NCBI RefSeq assembly: GCF_900113765.1
Contig: NZ_FOQO01000002.1
Location: forward strand, 620,001 to 684,000
Direction of reading: 5' to 3'
DNA from: Parapedobacter indicus
GTDB taxonomy: Bacteria > Bacteroidota > Bacteroidia > Sphingobacteriales > Sphingobacteriaceae
Length of the DNA: 64,000 nucleotides
Part shown: positions 27,729 through 36,171 of the stretch, in pieces
Numbering within the stretch: position 1 is the first letter of the stretch
Layout of the letters: every line of letters begins with the position of its first letter
The notes under the pieces: generated by a model
Databases searched by the model: none
Told to the model about the DNA's origin: nothing
Seen by the model: only the letters and a program-made list of their open reading frames with translations
Program-made: the position numbers and the translations under genes

Positions 27729-28322
27729 ATGGGCAATCAGATAGATTTCGAAAAAAGCGGCGGCCTCGTTCCGGCAATTATACAGGATGTACAAACATTG
27801 GAAGTATTGATGCTGGGCTATATGAACGAAGAGGCCTGGCAAAAGACGCAGTCTGATAAACGTGTCACGTTTTTCTCAAGAAGTAAAAACAGGTTATGGA
27901 CCAAAGGTGAAGAAAGCGGCCATTTTCTCGAAGTAGTCAGTACGCATATTGATTGCGACTGTGACACCTTATTGATTAAGGCCCTGCCAAAAGGCCCAAC
28001 ATGCCACACCGGTAGCCGAAGCTGCTTCAGCACTGAATATAATCAAAATTTTATTTTCGAACTGGCAAATATCATCGCCAGTCGCTATGAATTTCCAACT
28101 GCTGATTCTTATGTAAGCCGCTTACATACGCGTGGATTGAACAAAATCGCCCAAAAAGTGGGTGAAGAGGCAGTGGAAACCGTAATCGCCGCGTTAGCTG
28201 AAGATGAAGTAGACTTCATCAACGAAGCGTCCGACCTGGTGTTTCACCTACTGGTGCTGCTAAAGGAAAAGGGTATTCCCTTGGAAACGATCGCTAAAAA
28301 TCTAGAAAATAGGCATCGGTAG
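27729..28322 (+). CDS. hisIE: Bifunctional phosphoribosyl-AMP cyclohydrolase / phosphoribosyl-ATP pyrophosphatase
   Basis: Carries out steps two and three of histidine synthesis in one 197-residue chain. The HisI half (about 1-110) has FSRSKNRLWTKGEESGH, the metal-binding HIDCDCDTLLIKA and the cysteine-containing GPTCHTGSRSCF. The HisE half (about 115-197) has the MazG-like helical motif GLNKIAQKVGEEAVETVIAA and EASDLVFHLLVLL. Both are complete. It ends the his cluster; the WD40 gene begins 15 bases on. Confidence 0.96.
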   Translation: MGNQIDFEKSGGLVPAIIQDVQTLEVLMLGYMNEEAWQKTQSDKRVTFFSRSKNRLWTKGEESGHFLEVVSTHIDCDCDTLLIKALPKGPTCHTGSRSCFSTEYNQNFIFELANIIASRYEFPTADSYVSRLHTRGLNKIAQKVGEEAVETVIAALAEDEVDFINEASDLVFHLLVLLKEKGIPLETIAKNLENRHR

Positions 28323-28337
28323 GCATAATTGGCTACG

Positions 28338-29255
28338 ATGAACAAACTCGATATACATAAAGCAGGGACCTTATCAGGGCATCAAAATCCGATTTTTGCC
28401 ATTGAAAACGGAGTCGTTGCCTCTGTCGTGTATACAGGAGGTAACGACAAAGGTGTAGTTGAGTGGGATCTGGCGGAAATGGCGTTTAAACGTATTTTGT
28501 ATCCAGTACAGTTTTCTGTATATGCGCTGCACCTGATAGCTGGCACTCCATTACTTGCCATTGGTACCCGAGATGGCAAAGGCCACGTGGTACATACCGA
28601 TACCCGAGAGCGAATCGCCAAACTTGACCACCACCAACGACCGATCTTTGCCATTAAATCTTTCAAGACTAAACCTGAACTCATCCTGGCATCGGAAGAC
28701 GGCACCGTATCCATTTGGAACACCCACGCATTTGACCTGTTATACCATTTTAAGGTATCCGACCATACGGTCCGAACCATTGCCATTAGCATCGACGAAA
28801 ACTGGGTAGTCTTTGGAACCAAAGACGGCAAAGTGAAATTGTATAATGCGTTGGACTACTCTTTTGTCGAAGAATTGCCCGCACATGCCATGCCTGTCAC
28901 CTCGCTGTGTTTTTCACCCGACGGACGGTATCTACTCACCGGCGGACGGGACGCACAGCTTAATGTTCTTGACACATCCGACTTTACCGTTGTCAATACG
29001 TTTACACCCCATCTATTTACGGTGTACGCCATCAAGTTCCACCCCTTTTCACCCATCTTCGCCACCGCCAGCCGAGATAAAAGTATTAAAATCTGGTCAT
29101 CGGATGATTTCCGGCTACTGCGTGTGATCAGCTTCGAGCGGGGCTTTGACAGCCACTTGCTTTCGGTCAACGACATCATCTGGAATGCCTATAAAAACCA
29201 ATTGATATCCGTTGGAGATGATAAACAGGCGATCGTGTGGGATGTAGTCGGCTGA
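28338..29255 (+). CDS. WD40-repeat protein
   Basis: A 305-residue cytosolic beta-propeller of about seven WD40 blades with no enzymatic domain. Clear blades include LSGHQNPIFAIENG, AKLDHHQRPIFAIKSF, LPAHAMPVTSLCFSPDGRYLLTGGRDAQL and ATASRDKSIKIW, ending in VGDDKQAIVWDVVG. It has no signal peptide. Such proteins serve as protein-binding scaffolds; the partner is unknown. I start at the ATG at 28338 rather than the TTG nine bases earlier. It follows hisIE by 15 bases, so it is probably transcribed with the his genes without an evident role in histidine synthesis. Confidence 0.88.
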   Translation: MNKLDIHKAGTLSGHQNPIFAIENGVVASVVYTGGNDKGVVEWDLAEMAFKRILYPVQFSVYALHLIAGTPLLAIGTRDGKGHVVHTDTRERIAKLDHHQRPIFAIKSFKTKPELILASEDGTVSIWNTHAFDLLYHFKVSDHTVRTIAISIDENWVVFGTKDGKVKLYNALDYSFVEELPAHAMPVTSLCFSPDGRYLLTGGRDAQLNVLDTSDFTVVNTFTPHLFTVYAIKFHPFSPIFATASRDKSIKIWSSDDFRLLRVISFERGFDSHLLSVNDIIWNAYKNQLISVGDDKQAIVWDVVG

Positions 29256-29341
29256 CCTTCGCTGCAAACATTTTTTTAAATTTCTTGTTCTTACGTTATA
29301 GAACCGAGAACGGTTAAAGAAAGTCATAACAAAAAAAGGAC

Positions 29342-29692
29342 ATGGAGATGAACACGAAAAACAGCATTGTTACGTATGCATTGATAGGACTTGCAGCTGG
29401 TACGGTAGCTTGGTTACTATTGGGCACTAAAGAAGGCCGTAAACAATTGGATCGCGCGAGCGAGGGTATACGCGAATTATCAGATTCCATTAGAAAGAGT
29501 ACAAAAGAAGGTCTGCACAAGGCTTCCAAATTAGCCGATCGGGCCACCAGAGAAATGGATGAGCTTCGTTCGCAAGCCAAAAGTAAAGGCAAGTCGGCGA
29601 TCCGTAAAGCAGATAAGTTGGCCAAAGAAGGTATTTCCAAGGCCAGTGATGCGGCAAACTCAGCAAGCCGACGGGTTGAAGAAGAAATATAG
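29342..29692 (+). CDS. YtxH-like small membrane protein
   Basis: A 116-residue protein with one N-terminal membrane segment containing the GLAAGTVAWLLLGTKEGRK motif typical of YtxH/gas-vesicle-like stress proteins. A long lysine-rich amphipathic helix follows (about 30-115) with repeated KASKLADRA and KADKLAKEG blocks, resembling late-embryogenesis-type helices. Function in this phylum is unknown; a general-stress role is the usual guess. The preceding gap contains a small inverted repeat AACCG-AGAA-CGGTT at 29302-29315. Confidence 0.75.
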   Translation: MEMNTKNSIVTYALIGLAAGTVAWLLLGTKEGRKQLDRASEGIRELSDSIRKSTKEGLHKASKLADRATREMDELRSQAKSKGKSAIRKADKLAKEGISKASDAANSASRRVEEEI

Positions 29693-29714
29693 CCGCTACT
29701 TAGCCCACGAATCG

Positions 29715-29722
29715 TATCTTTG
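29715..29722 (+). promoter_or_regulatory. Bacteroidota -7 box for ccmB
   Basis: TATCTTTG followed by CGGGG and the ccmB ATG only 5 bases later, a spacing often seen in this phylum. No clear -33 element. Confidence 0.45.
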
Positions 29723-29727
29723 CGGGG

Positions 29728-30387
29728 ATGAGTTTACTCAAGGAGGTTACTTCTCTCGTTCGCAAAGAAATTTTGTTAGAGTGGCGTTTCAAATATGCCA
29801 TTAACGGTATTTTACTCTATGTGGTATCTACGGTTTTTGTTTGCTATCAAGCATTTAAATCCGTAGATCCCACAACTTGGAATGCCCTCTTTTGGATTAT
29901 TCTTCTGTTTGCATCTGTCAATGCAATAAATAAAAGCTTTGTTCAGGAAAGTCCTAGTCGGCAGTTGTATTATTATACCGTTGCCAGCGCGAGGGCTGTC
30001 ATCCTATCCAAAATCAGCTATAATATGCTCATCATGCTACTGCTTTCTGCACTAGCGTATTTGGTATATTCTATTATTTTTCAAAATCCACTGGGCGACC
30101 CTGGTCTGTATTTCGTAGTGGTAGTGCTGGGAAGCATTGGCTTTGCTGCGGTATTTACCATGGTATCCGGTATCAGCGCGAAAGCAGGAAATAACAGTAC
30201 CTTAATGGCAATCCTCAGTTTCCCGATTGTCATTCCTCTACTTCTGGTGTTGATCAAAGTTTCCAAAAACGCGATGGATGGTTTGGACCGAAGCATCAGC
30301 TTAGACGAAATCCTTGTTTTACTAGCCATCAATGTTATTACAGTGGCCATTTCTTTAGTGTTATTTCCTTACCTTTGGAGAGACTAA
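29728..30387 (+). CDS. ccmB: Cytochrome c maturation heme-exporter permease CcmB
   Basis: A 219-residue inner-membrane permease with six predicted helices that, with the ATPase CcmA, releases heme-loaded CcmE during system I cytochrome c assembly. Family features are the start LVRKEILLEWRFKYAING, SFVQESPSRQLYYYTVASARAVILSKI and FPIVIPLLLVLIKVSK. It lies 65 bases before ccmC. No ccmA is present on either side, so the ATPase must be elsewhere. Cytochromes needing this pathway occur in this window at 43.6 and 56.5 kb. Confidence 0.9.
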   Translation: MSLLKEVTSLVRKEILLEWRFKYAINGILLYVVSTVFVCYQAFKSVDPTTWNALFWIILLFASVNAINKSFVQESPSRQLYYYTVASARAVILSKISYNMLIMLLLSALAYLVYSIIFQNPLGDPGLYFVVVVLGSIGFAAVFTMVSGISAKAGNNSTLMAILSFPIVIPLLLVLIKVSKNAMDGLDRSISLDEILVLLAINVITVAISLVLFPYLWRD

Positions 30388-30452
30388 TGATTTCGGATGT
30401 TAGTTAAACAACCCAGGTTCTTTTAATTTTTAAATTTGACTTTTGACTTTCA

Positions 30453-31121
30453 ATGAAAAATTACTGGTGGAAAATTCTGGCAATTCTGTTGCTTTTATAC
30501 AGTATTATTATGGGATTATTGGGGCACGTGCCGGCGCTGCCCATCGTGCATGAAACCATTCGCAACGTATATTTTCACGTGCCCATGTGGTTTACCATGT
30601 TTACCCTGTACATCATTTCAGTTGTGTACAGTATAAAATATCTCTCTTCAAGCAATCCGCAGCATGATTTGGTAGCTGTAGAAAGTGTCAATGTGGGCAT
30701 CGTCTTTTGTGTGTTTGGGTTGGTAAGTGGAATGCTTTGGGCAAACTTCACGTGGGGCGATCCCTGGCCGAATGACCCTAAATTGAACGGATCCGCCATT
30801 GCTACGTTGATGTACCTCGCTTACTTAGTACTTCGCAACGCGTTGGAAGAAGAACAAAAGCGAGCGCGTATATCCGCTATTTACAATGTGTTTGCCTTTC
30901 CCATCATGATTGTACTCATGTATATCCTCCCCAAGACAACCGACTCACTTCATCCGGGTAGTGGTGGAAATTCGGGTTTTGGGCAATTTGACCTCGATGG
31001 ATCTATGAAAGCCGTATTATACCCTGCGTCGTTGGGTTGGATCCTCTTAGGAACCTGGTTGTTGACACTCCGATTTCGCATCCGTAAACTGGAATATCAA
31101 AACGACATCCGGGTGGACTAA
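30453..31121 (+). CDS. ccmC: Heme-handling protein CcmC
   Basis: A 222-residue six-helix inner-membrane protein of the heme-handling family that loads heme onto CcmE. The tryptophan-rich heme motif reads WANFTWGDPWPNDPKLN (about residues 95-111), a sphingobacterial form of the WGxxWxWDxRLT signature. Conserved periplasmic histidines occur in FHVPMWF and in DSLHPGSGG. It sits between ccmB and a small CcmD-like gene, all on the plus strand. Confidence 0.93.
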   Translation: MKNYWWKILAILLLLYSIIMGLLGHVPALPIVHETIRNVYFHVPMWFTMFTLYIISVVYSIKYLSSSNPQHDLVAVESVNVGIVFCVFGLVSGMLWANFTWGDPWPNDPKLNGSAIATLMYLAYLVLRNALEEEQKRARISAIYNVFAFPIMIVLMYILPKTTDSLHPGSGGNSGFGQFDLDGSMKAVLYPASLGWILLGTWLLTLRFRIRKLEYQNDIRVD

Positions 31122-31188
31122 AATTGGCAGATTGACAACCATAAAACGATTAAATACTGAAAATTGACAACGTTTATTGCAAAACAAT

Positions 31189-31407
31189 ATGAAAAAGATA
31201 ATTCTTTCGTTACTACTAGTTATCAATGGGTTAATGAGTAGTTTTGCCCAATCAAATACCGGGGTCGAGATGGCTACGGGTTTGCGCAGTTCGGGCAAAA
31301 TTTATGTTGTGGTAGCCGTGTTGGCTGTATTGTTCCTGGGGTTGGCCATCTATTTGATTACCATCGACAGAAAAATTTCCCGGCTGGAAAAACAGCAAAA
31401 AGAATAA
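31189..31407 (+). CDS. CcmD-like small membrane protein
   Basis: A 72-residue protein with an N-terminal export signal (MKKIILSLLLVINGLMSSFAQ), a central membrane helix (KIYVVVAVLAVLFLGLAIYLI) and a charged C-terminal tail (DRKISRLEKQQKE). Size, topology and position directly after ccmC match CcmD, the small helper that joins CcmC and CcmE. I start at the ATG at 31189; the frame opens at a TTG four codons earlier. CcmD is poorly conserved in sequence, so the call leans on context. Confidence 0.7.
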   Translation: MKKIILSLLLVINGLMSSFAQSNTGVEMATGLRSSGKIYVVVAVLAVLFLGLAIYLITIDRKISRLEKQQKE

Positions 31408-31449
31408 CGATAACAATAAGTTACCAATTACCATTAACGATGATTAACT

Positions 31450-32886
31450 ATGGCTAAGTCAGTAGCGAAACCCGTGCAAAATGCCCATTTTTTTGATGAT
31501 GTATCACAGTTTTTTGATCATGCGGCGCAATTCACCAAGCATCCCCAAGGTTTATTGAACCAAATTAAAGTATGCAACAGCATTTACCGGTTCAGCTTTC
31601 CTTTTAGAAGAGGCGATCAGATTGAGGTAATCCATGCCTGGCGGGTAGAGCATTCACAACACATGTCGCCCACCAAAGGAGGTATCCGATATAGCGAACT
31701 GGTCAACGAAGATGAGGTGATGGCGTTAGCTGCACTGATGACCTATAAATGCGCTATCGTCAACGTACCCTTCGGCGGAGCAAAAGGAGGTATTTGCATC
31801 AATCCAAAAAATTATTCGGTGAGCGAACTGGAAACCATCACACGCAGGTACACGGTAGAGCTGATCAAGAAAAACTTCATTGGACCAGCCATCGATGTAC
31901 CCGCTCCGGATTATGGCACCGGTGAACGGGAAATGAGCTGGATTGCCGACACATACACCACCATGAATCCCGGCCAATTGGATGCATTCGGCTGTGTGAC
32001 CGGTAAGCCGTTGTCATTGCACGGCATTAACGGTCGTAAGGCGGCAACGGGACGAGGGGTAGCCATTGCAATACGCGAATGCGTGGATGTGGCCGAAGAC
32101 ATGAAGGAGATCGGTCTTACCCCTGGCATTGCGGGGAAAAAAGTGATCGTACAGGGGTTAGGTAATGTGGGATACAATACGGCAAAGTTTTTGATGGAGT
32201 TTGGAGCTATTATCGTTGGTGTGTGCGAATACGACGGCGCACTTTATAACCCCGACGGATTAGATCCGGATGCCATTCTTGAACACAGAAAAAACACTGG
32301 CTCGATTCTCAACTATAAAAAGGCTAAAAAACAGTTCAAAACTCCAGCGGAAGGCTTGGAACAGGCATGTGATATCCTTGTACCTGCTGCGCTGGAAAAT
32401 CAATTGACGGAAGATAATATAGGTCGTATAAAAGCAAAGATTATTGCTGAGGGTGCAAATGGGCCGACCACCCCCGGCGCTGAAGCAGCATTTGTCAAAA
32501 ATGGTGGAATCATCATTCCGGACATGTATTGCAATGCCGGAGGGGTAACCGTTTCTTATTTCGAATGGTTGAAGAACCTCTCTCATGTAGCCTTTGGCCG
32601 TATGGATAAACGCTACGAAGAAATGTCCAATCTTAACCTGGTAAATACCGTAGAAACCATTACTGGCAAATCACTCACATCTGCCCAACGAATGGCCATT
32701 GTGAAAGGAGCAGACGAATTGGAATTGGTAAATTCGGGGCTGGAAGATACCATGATTCGGTCATATCATGAAATACGTGCGATAAAAAACGCAAATGCAG
32801 CCATTGATACCTTGCGGACAGCAGCTTTTGTGGGATCAATTGACAAGATTGCTATCTCCTACCAAAATTTAGGCATTTGGCCGTAA
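31450..32886 (+). CDS. Glu/Leu/Phe/Val-type glutamate dehydrogenase
   Basis: Interconverts glutamate and 2-oxoglutarate plus ammonia with NAD(P). The 478-residue product has the substrate-site motif PTKGGIRYS, the catalytic-lysine segment [36 protein letters not shown], and the Rossmann motif [18 protein letters not shown] or NADP preference cannot be told reliably. A strong intrinsic terminator follows 19 bases after the stop. The gap before it (42 bases) is too short for an obvious regulatory region, so it may be read from the ccm promoter. Confidence 0.93.
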   Translation: MAKSVAKPVQNAHFFDDVSQFFDHAAQFTKHPQGLLNQIKVCNSIYRFSFPFRRGDQIEVIHAWRVEHSQHMSPTKGGIRYSELVNEDEVMALAALMTYKCAIVNVPFGGAKGGICINPKNYSVSELETITRRYTVELIKKNFIGPAIDVPAPDYGTGEREMSWIADTYTTMNPGQLDAFGCVTGKPLSLHGINGRKAATGRGVAIAIRECVDVAEDMKEIGLTPGIAGKKVIVQGLGNVGYNTAKFLMEFGAIIVGVCEYDGALYNPDGLDPDAILEHRKNTGSILNYKKAKKQFKTPAEGLEQACDILVPAALENQLTEDNIGRIKAKIIAEGANGPTTPGAEAAFVKNGGIIIPDMYCNAGGVTVSYFEWLKNLSHVAFGRMDKRYEEMSNLNLVNTVETITGKSLTSAQRMAIVKGADELELVNSGLEDTMIRSYHEIRAIKNANAAIDTLRTAAFVGSIDKIAISYQNLGIWP

Positions 32887-32905
32887 ATGGCGGCTCCCAT
32901 TTTAC

Positions 32906-32929
32906 AAGCCCCGAACAAAATCGGGGCTT
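32906..32929 (+). terminator. Intrinsic terminator after glutamate dehydrogenase
   Basis: A perfect 9-bp stem, AAGCCCCGA (32906-32914) and TCGGGGCTT (32921-32929), with a 6-base ACAAAA loop, followed by TGTATTTT. It lies 19 bases after the stop and isolates the dehydrogenase from the sensor gene. Confidence 0.85.
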
Positions 32930-33057
32930 TGTATTTTCATGGCTTCTTTGAAGCCGCCTCTTCCTGCAGAATCTGTCGCTTGCCGATTCCGTACCAAAAT
33001 GTTAGGACTTTTAAAAAAATCGACCTACTTTTACGCTTCTACTTAAAACATTTAGCT

Positions 33058-35748
33058 ATGAATGACATGGTCGATTATTCGATTGTATTTCGGGCATTGC
33101 CTACTCCCAGTATCGTGCTGCGCCCCAATGCACCTATATTTACCATTGTCGATGCCAATGACGCATACCTAGCTCTTCTTACCAAAAGCAGGGAAGAACT
33201 TGTGGGAAAAGGGTTCTTTGAAGTCTTCCCCAGCAATCCATACCTAACGGATAACGAATGGAGAAACAGCTTCGATGCGATACTTCAAGAAAAAAAAAAC
33301 CACAAAATAGTTCCGCAAAAATATGCGCTTCCCATCACCACCTCGCCTACACGTTTCGATATCAGATACCTCGAAATTCAACAGACGCCGGTACTTGACG
33401 ACTGCGGTGAAATACAGCTTATTATCCGCTCGATGACCGATGTCACCGAATCAATCAATCACGCCCAATTTCTCCAAGATACCCAACAATTGGCACGCAT
33501 AGGCAGCTGGGAAGTGAACATGGCACACCAAACGGTTATTTGGTCGCAGGGAATACGCGAAATTTTTGAGGTAAGTCCGGACTATCAACCGGACTTTGAT
33601 TCGGGTATCGCTTTCTATACCCATGAAGATGACCGGAAAAAACTCACTTTGGCTTTCGAAAAAGCCATGCACGACGGTACTGTTTTTCATACTACATTTC
33701 CCATCACCACTGCAAAAGGGCGTACACGCTGGATATTTTCCGTAGGTAAAGCCGATCTGGTAAACGGCACCTGTGTACGTATCTATGGGACTACACAAGA
33801 CATTACAGAAAAAAAGTACCAAGATGAAGCGTTGGTCGCATCCGAGCATAAATTCCAGAATCTTGTTCAAACGATTGACGGAATCGTTTGGGAAGTGGAC
33901 GCGCAGACGTATAAGACAACTTTTATAAGCGAAAAAGTAGCGCAGATATTAGGATATACCGCCGAAGACTGGCTAGCGGATGACTTGTTTTGGTTAAATC
34001 ATATTGTTGAAGCGGACCGCGAACACGTTGCACGGCATTACTATCTAACGGAAAAAAACCAGTTTCCGGCAAATCAGGCATTCGATTACCGAATGGTTAA
34101 AAAAGACGGCGGGATCGTGTGGATCAAGGACATTGTTTCCGTCACCTATGAAGGAGACGTCCCCCGATGGTTCCGTGGCATTATGGTAGATATTACCGAA
34201 ACAAAGCGTCTCGCCGATTTAGATCGCTTGGAAAAGACCATTCTTGAACTAAATGAACAACGACAAATACCGTTAGCCCATGTTTTATCCAACTATTTGA
34301 CCGGCATTGAATCTCTTTTCCCGGGAATGTATTGCTCCATACATCGGATTCAAGATAATCGTTTACGTACATGGGTGGCCCCATCGTTACCTGAAACATA
34401 CCTCCAGACGATCGATAACCTGATAGTCGGTGAAAACACGGGATCATGCGGTGCCGCCGCCTACCTAAAAAGACCAATAATTGTTAACGATATCGACACA
34501 GACGCACGGTGTACGGCATACAAACACTTGGCGTTGGCTTATGATTTAAAAGCTTGTTGGTCTTACCCAATTCTTGATTCTGAGGGAAACACCCTAGCGG
34601 TGTTGGGCATGTACTATAAACAGGTCCAGTCGCCAAAACCGGACGAACTGGCCGTTGTGGACCGTACGACCTCGCTGTTGAAAGTCATCATCGAGAACCG
34701 TCTAAACGCGGATTTGGCTCACGAGACAGCGGCCATGATTAGTCAGGGGCAGGAATTGGCCCACTTTGGCATCTGGCAGCGCGAGCTAGAAACCGGTAAG
34801 GTTTCTTGGTCCGACACGTTGTATGATATCTATGGAATTAACGCAAAAATTATTGCCCCCGCATTTGAAAGTTACCTTGAGTCGGTACACATCGATGACC
34901 GACAACAGGTTATGGATGTTGTGCGACGTATCCAAGAGACGGGCGAGGACACGGTCTTTGAAGAGCGGATTGTATGTCCAAATGGAGAAATACGGCATTT
35001 ACGCTCATGGGTAAGGCTTATCGGGGATAGCAATGTTCCGAAGAAAATGATCGGTGCAAGCCTCGATATTACGGACACTAAATTGGCCGAAAAAAAGCTG
35101 AATGAACTGTACACGCGATTAGAACAACATGTAAAGGAGATCGAAGCGTCCGAAAAGAAATATAGCGATCTATTTCATCTCAGCCCACAACCTATGTGGG
35201 TATATAGCTTGGAAACATACCAATTTCTCGACGTGAATCACGCTGCCGTCATTCTTTATGGATTTACGCGGGAAGAGTTTCTTTCGATGACGATAAAAGA
35301 GATCCGCCCGCCCGAGGAGATCGCTAAAATAGAAGCCGCAGTAGCTTACTCCAAACAACACGATCAATTGTTTACGAAAGGCGTTTATCTGCATCGGAAA
35401 AAAGACGGAAAACCAATACATGTTGAAATTCAAAGCAACATTATACAGTTTCAGGGACAGAAAGCAGAGGTCGTATTGGTTAACGACATTACCGAAAAGC
35501 GCAATTATGTGACGGCAATCGAGACCCAGAACAGCAAGTTGCAGGAAATCGCCTGGATGCAATCTCATGTTGTAAGAGCACCATTAGCCCGTATTATGGG
35601 GTTGGTTGACCTTATCCAACAATTTCCCGGATCGGTTGTTAATTACAGTGAACTATTGGGTGCGATAGGTCGCGCGGCCACCGAGCTGGACGAGGTAATC
35701 CACGCGATTACAGACAAAGCAGAACAAATAAACGTGATAACACACTGA
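33058..35748 (+). CDS. Multi-PAS/GAF sensor with histidine-kinase dimerisation domain but no ATPase domain
   Basis: An 896-residue cytosolic sensor. Domain order: PAS (about 10-125), PAS (135-255), PAS (260-385), GAF (395-560), PAS (565-685), PAS (700-825), then a HisKA-like helical hairpin with WMQSHVVRAPLARIMG, H837 being the likely phospho-acceptor. The chain ends about 60 residues later, so the HATPase_c domain is wholly missing and no frame beyond the stop restores it. It lies 4 bases before a single-domain response regulator gene, so the two form a pair. It probably accepts or removes phosphate through another kinase. The start is the ATG at 33058, because the frame upstream runs through the terminator of the previous gene. 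No membrane segment is visible. Confidence 0.9.
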   Translation: MNDMVDYSIVFRALPTPSIVLRPNAPIFTIVDANDAYLALLTKSREELVGKGFFEVFPSNPYLTDNEWRNSFDAILQEKKNHKIVPQKYALPITTSPTRFDIRYLEIQQTPVLDDCGEIQLIIRSMTDVTESINHAQFLQDTQQLARIGSWEVNMAHQTVIWSQGIREIFEVSPDYQPDFDSGIAFYTHEDDRKKLTLAFEKAMHDGTVFHTTFPITTAKGRTRWIFSVGKADLVNGTCVRIYGTTQDITEKKYQDEALVASEHKFQNLVQTIDGIVWEVDAQTYKTTFISEKVAQILGYTAEDWLADDLFWLNHIVEADREHVARHYYLTEKNQFPANQAFDYRMVKKDGGIVWIKDIVSVTYEGDVPRWFRGIMVDITETKRLADLDRLEKTILELNEQRQIPLAHVLSNYLTGIESLFPGMYCSIHRIQDNRLRTWVAPSLPETYLQTIDNLIVGENTGSCGAAAYLKRPIIVNDIDTDARCTAYKHLALAYDLKACWSYPILDSEGNTLAVLGMYYKQVQSPKPDELAVVDRTTSLLKVIIENRLNADLAHETAAMISQGQELAHFGIWQRELETGKVSWSDTLYDIYGINAKIIAPAFESYLESVHIDDRQQVMDVVRRIQETGEDTVFEERIVCPNGEIRHLRSWVRLIGDSNVPKKMIGASLDITDTKLAEKKLNELYTRLEQHVKEIEASEKKYSDLFHLSPQPMWVYSLETYQFLDVNHAAVILYGFTREEFLSMTIKEIRPPEEIAKIEAAVAYSKQHDQLFTKGVYLHRKKDGKPIHVEIQSNIIQFQGQKAEVVLVNDITEKRNYVTAIETQNSKLQEIAWMQSHVVRAPLARIMGLVDLIQQFPGSVVNYSELLGAIGRAATELDEVIHAITDKAEQINVITH

Positions 35749-35752
35749 AGCG

Positions 35753-36160
35753 ATGGATATTTGTGTAATGATTGTCGATGATGACCAAATTTTTAATCTG
35801 ATGACCAGGCTTCAGCTTGTCAATGCTGGCATTTCGACACGGCCCTATACGTTTACCAATGGTAAGGAAGCGCTTTCATTTATAACGGAGCACAGCCGTT
35901 CCCACACTCCCATCCTACTTTTTCTGGACATTAATATGCCGGAGATCAGCGGCTGGCAAGTATTGGACCAATTGGAAGAGATGACCATCCACCGGAAAGT
36001 TTATGTTGTCATTGCTACTTCTTCAATTGATAGCGCAGACCGACGACGCGCCGCATCTTACGAGCGTGTCGTAGGCTATTTTATTAAACCTTTAAAATAC
36101 GAACAGGTATTATCCTTAAAGCGGATTGCCCCGCTATCCGAGTTATTTATCGGTCATTGA
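35753..36160 (+). CDS. Single-domain response regulator
   Basis: A 135-residue receiver domain with no output domain. The acidic pocket is VDDD (residues 8-11), the phospho-acceptor D59 lies in FLDINMPEISGW, the switch residues in VIATSS, and the conserved lysine K112 in FIKPLK. Single receivers act as phosphorelay intermediates or by direct protein contact. It is translated with the ATPase-less sensor immediately upstream. Its 3' end faces the FAD/Fe-S dehydrogenase gene 11 bases away, with no terminator seen between them. Confidence 0.93.
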   Translation: MDICVMIVDDDQIFNLMTRLQLVNAGISTRPYTFTNGKEALSFITEHSRSHTPILLFLDINMPEISGWQVLDQLEEMTIHRKVYVVIATSSIDSADRRRAASYERVVGYFIKPLKYEQVLSLKRIAPLSELFIGH

Positions 36161-36171
36161 ATGCATGCTGG

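Noticed and set aside
32887-33057. N-terminal extension of the PAS/GAF sensor
   Set aside because: Runs through a strong terminator and resembles no PAS sequence; the ATG at 33058 fits.
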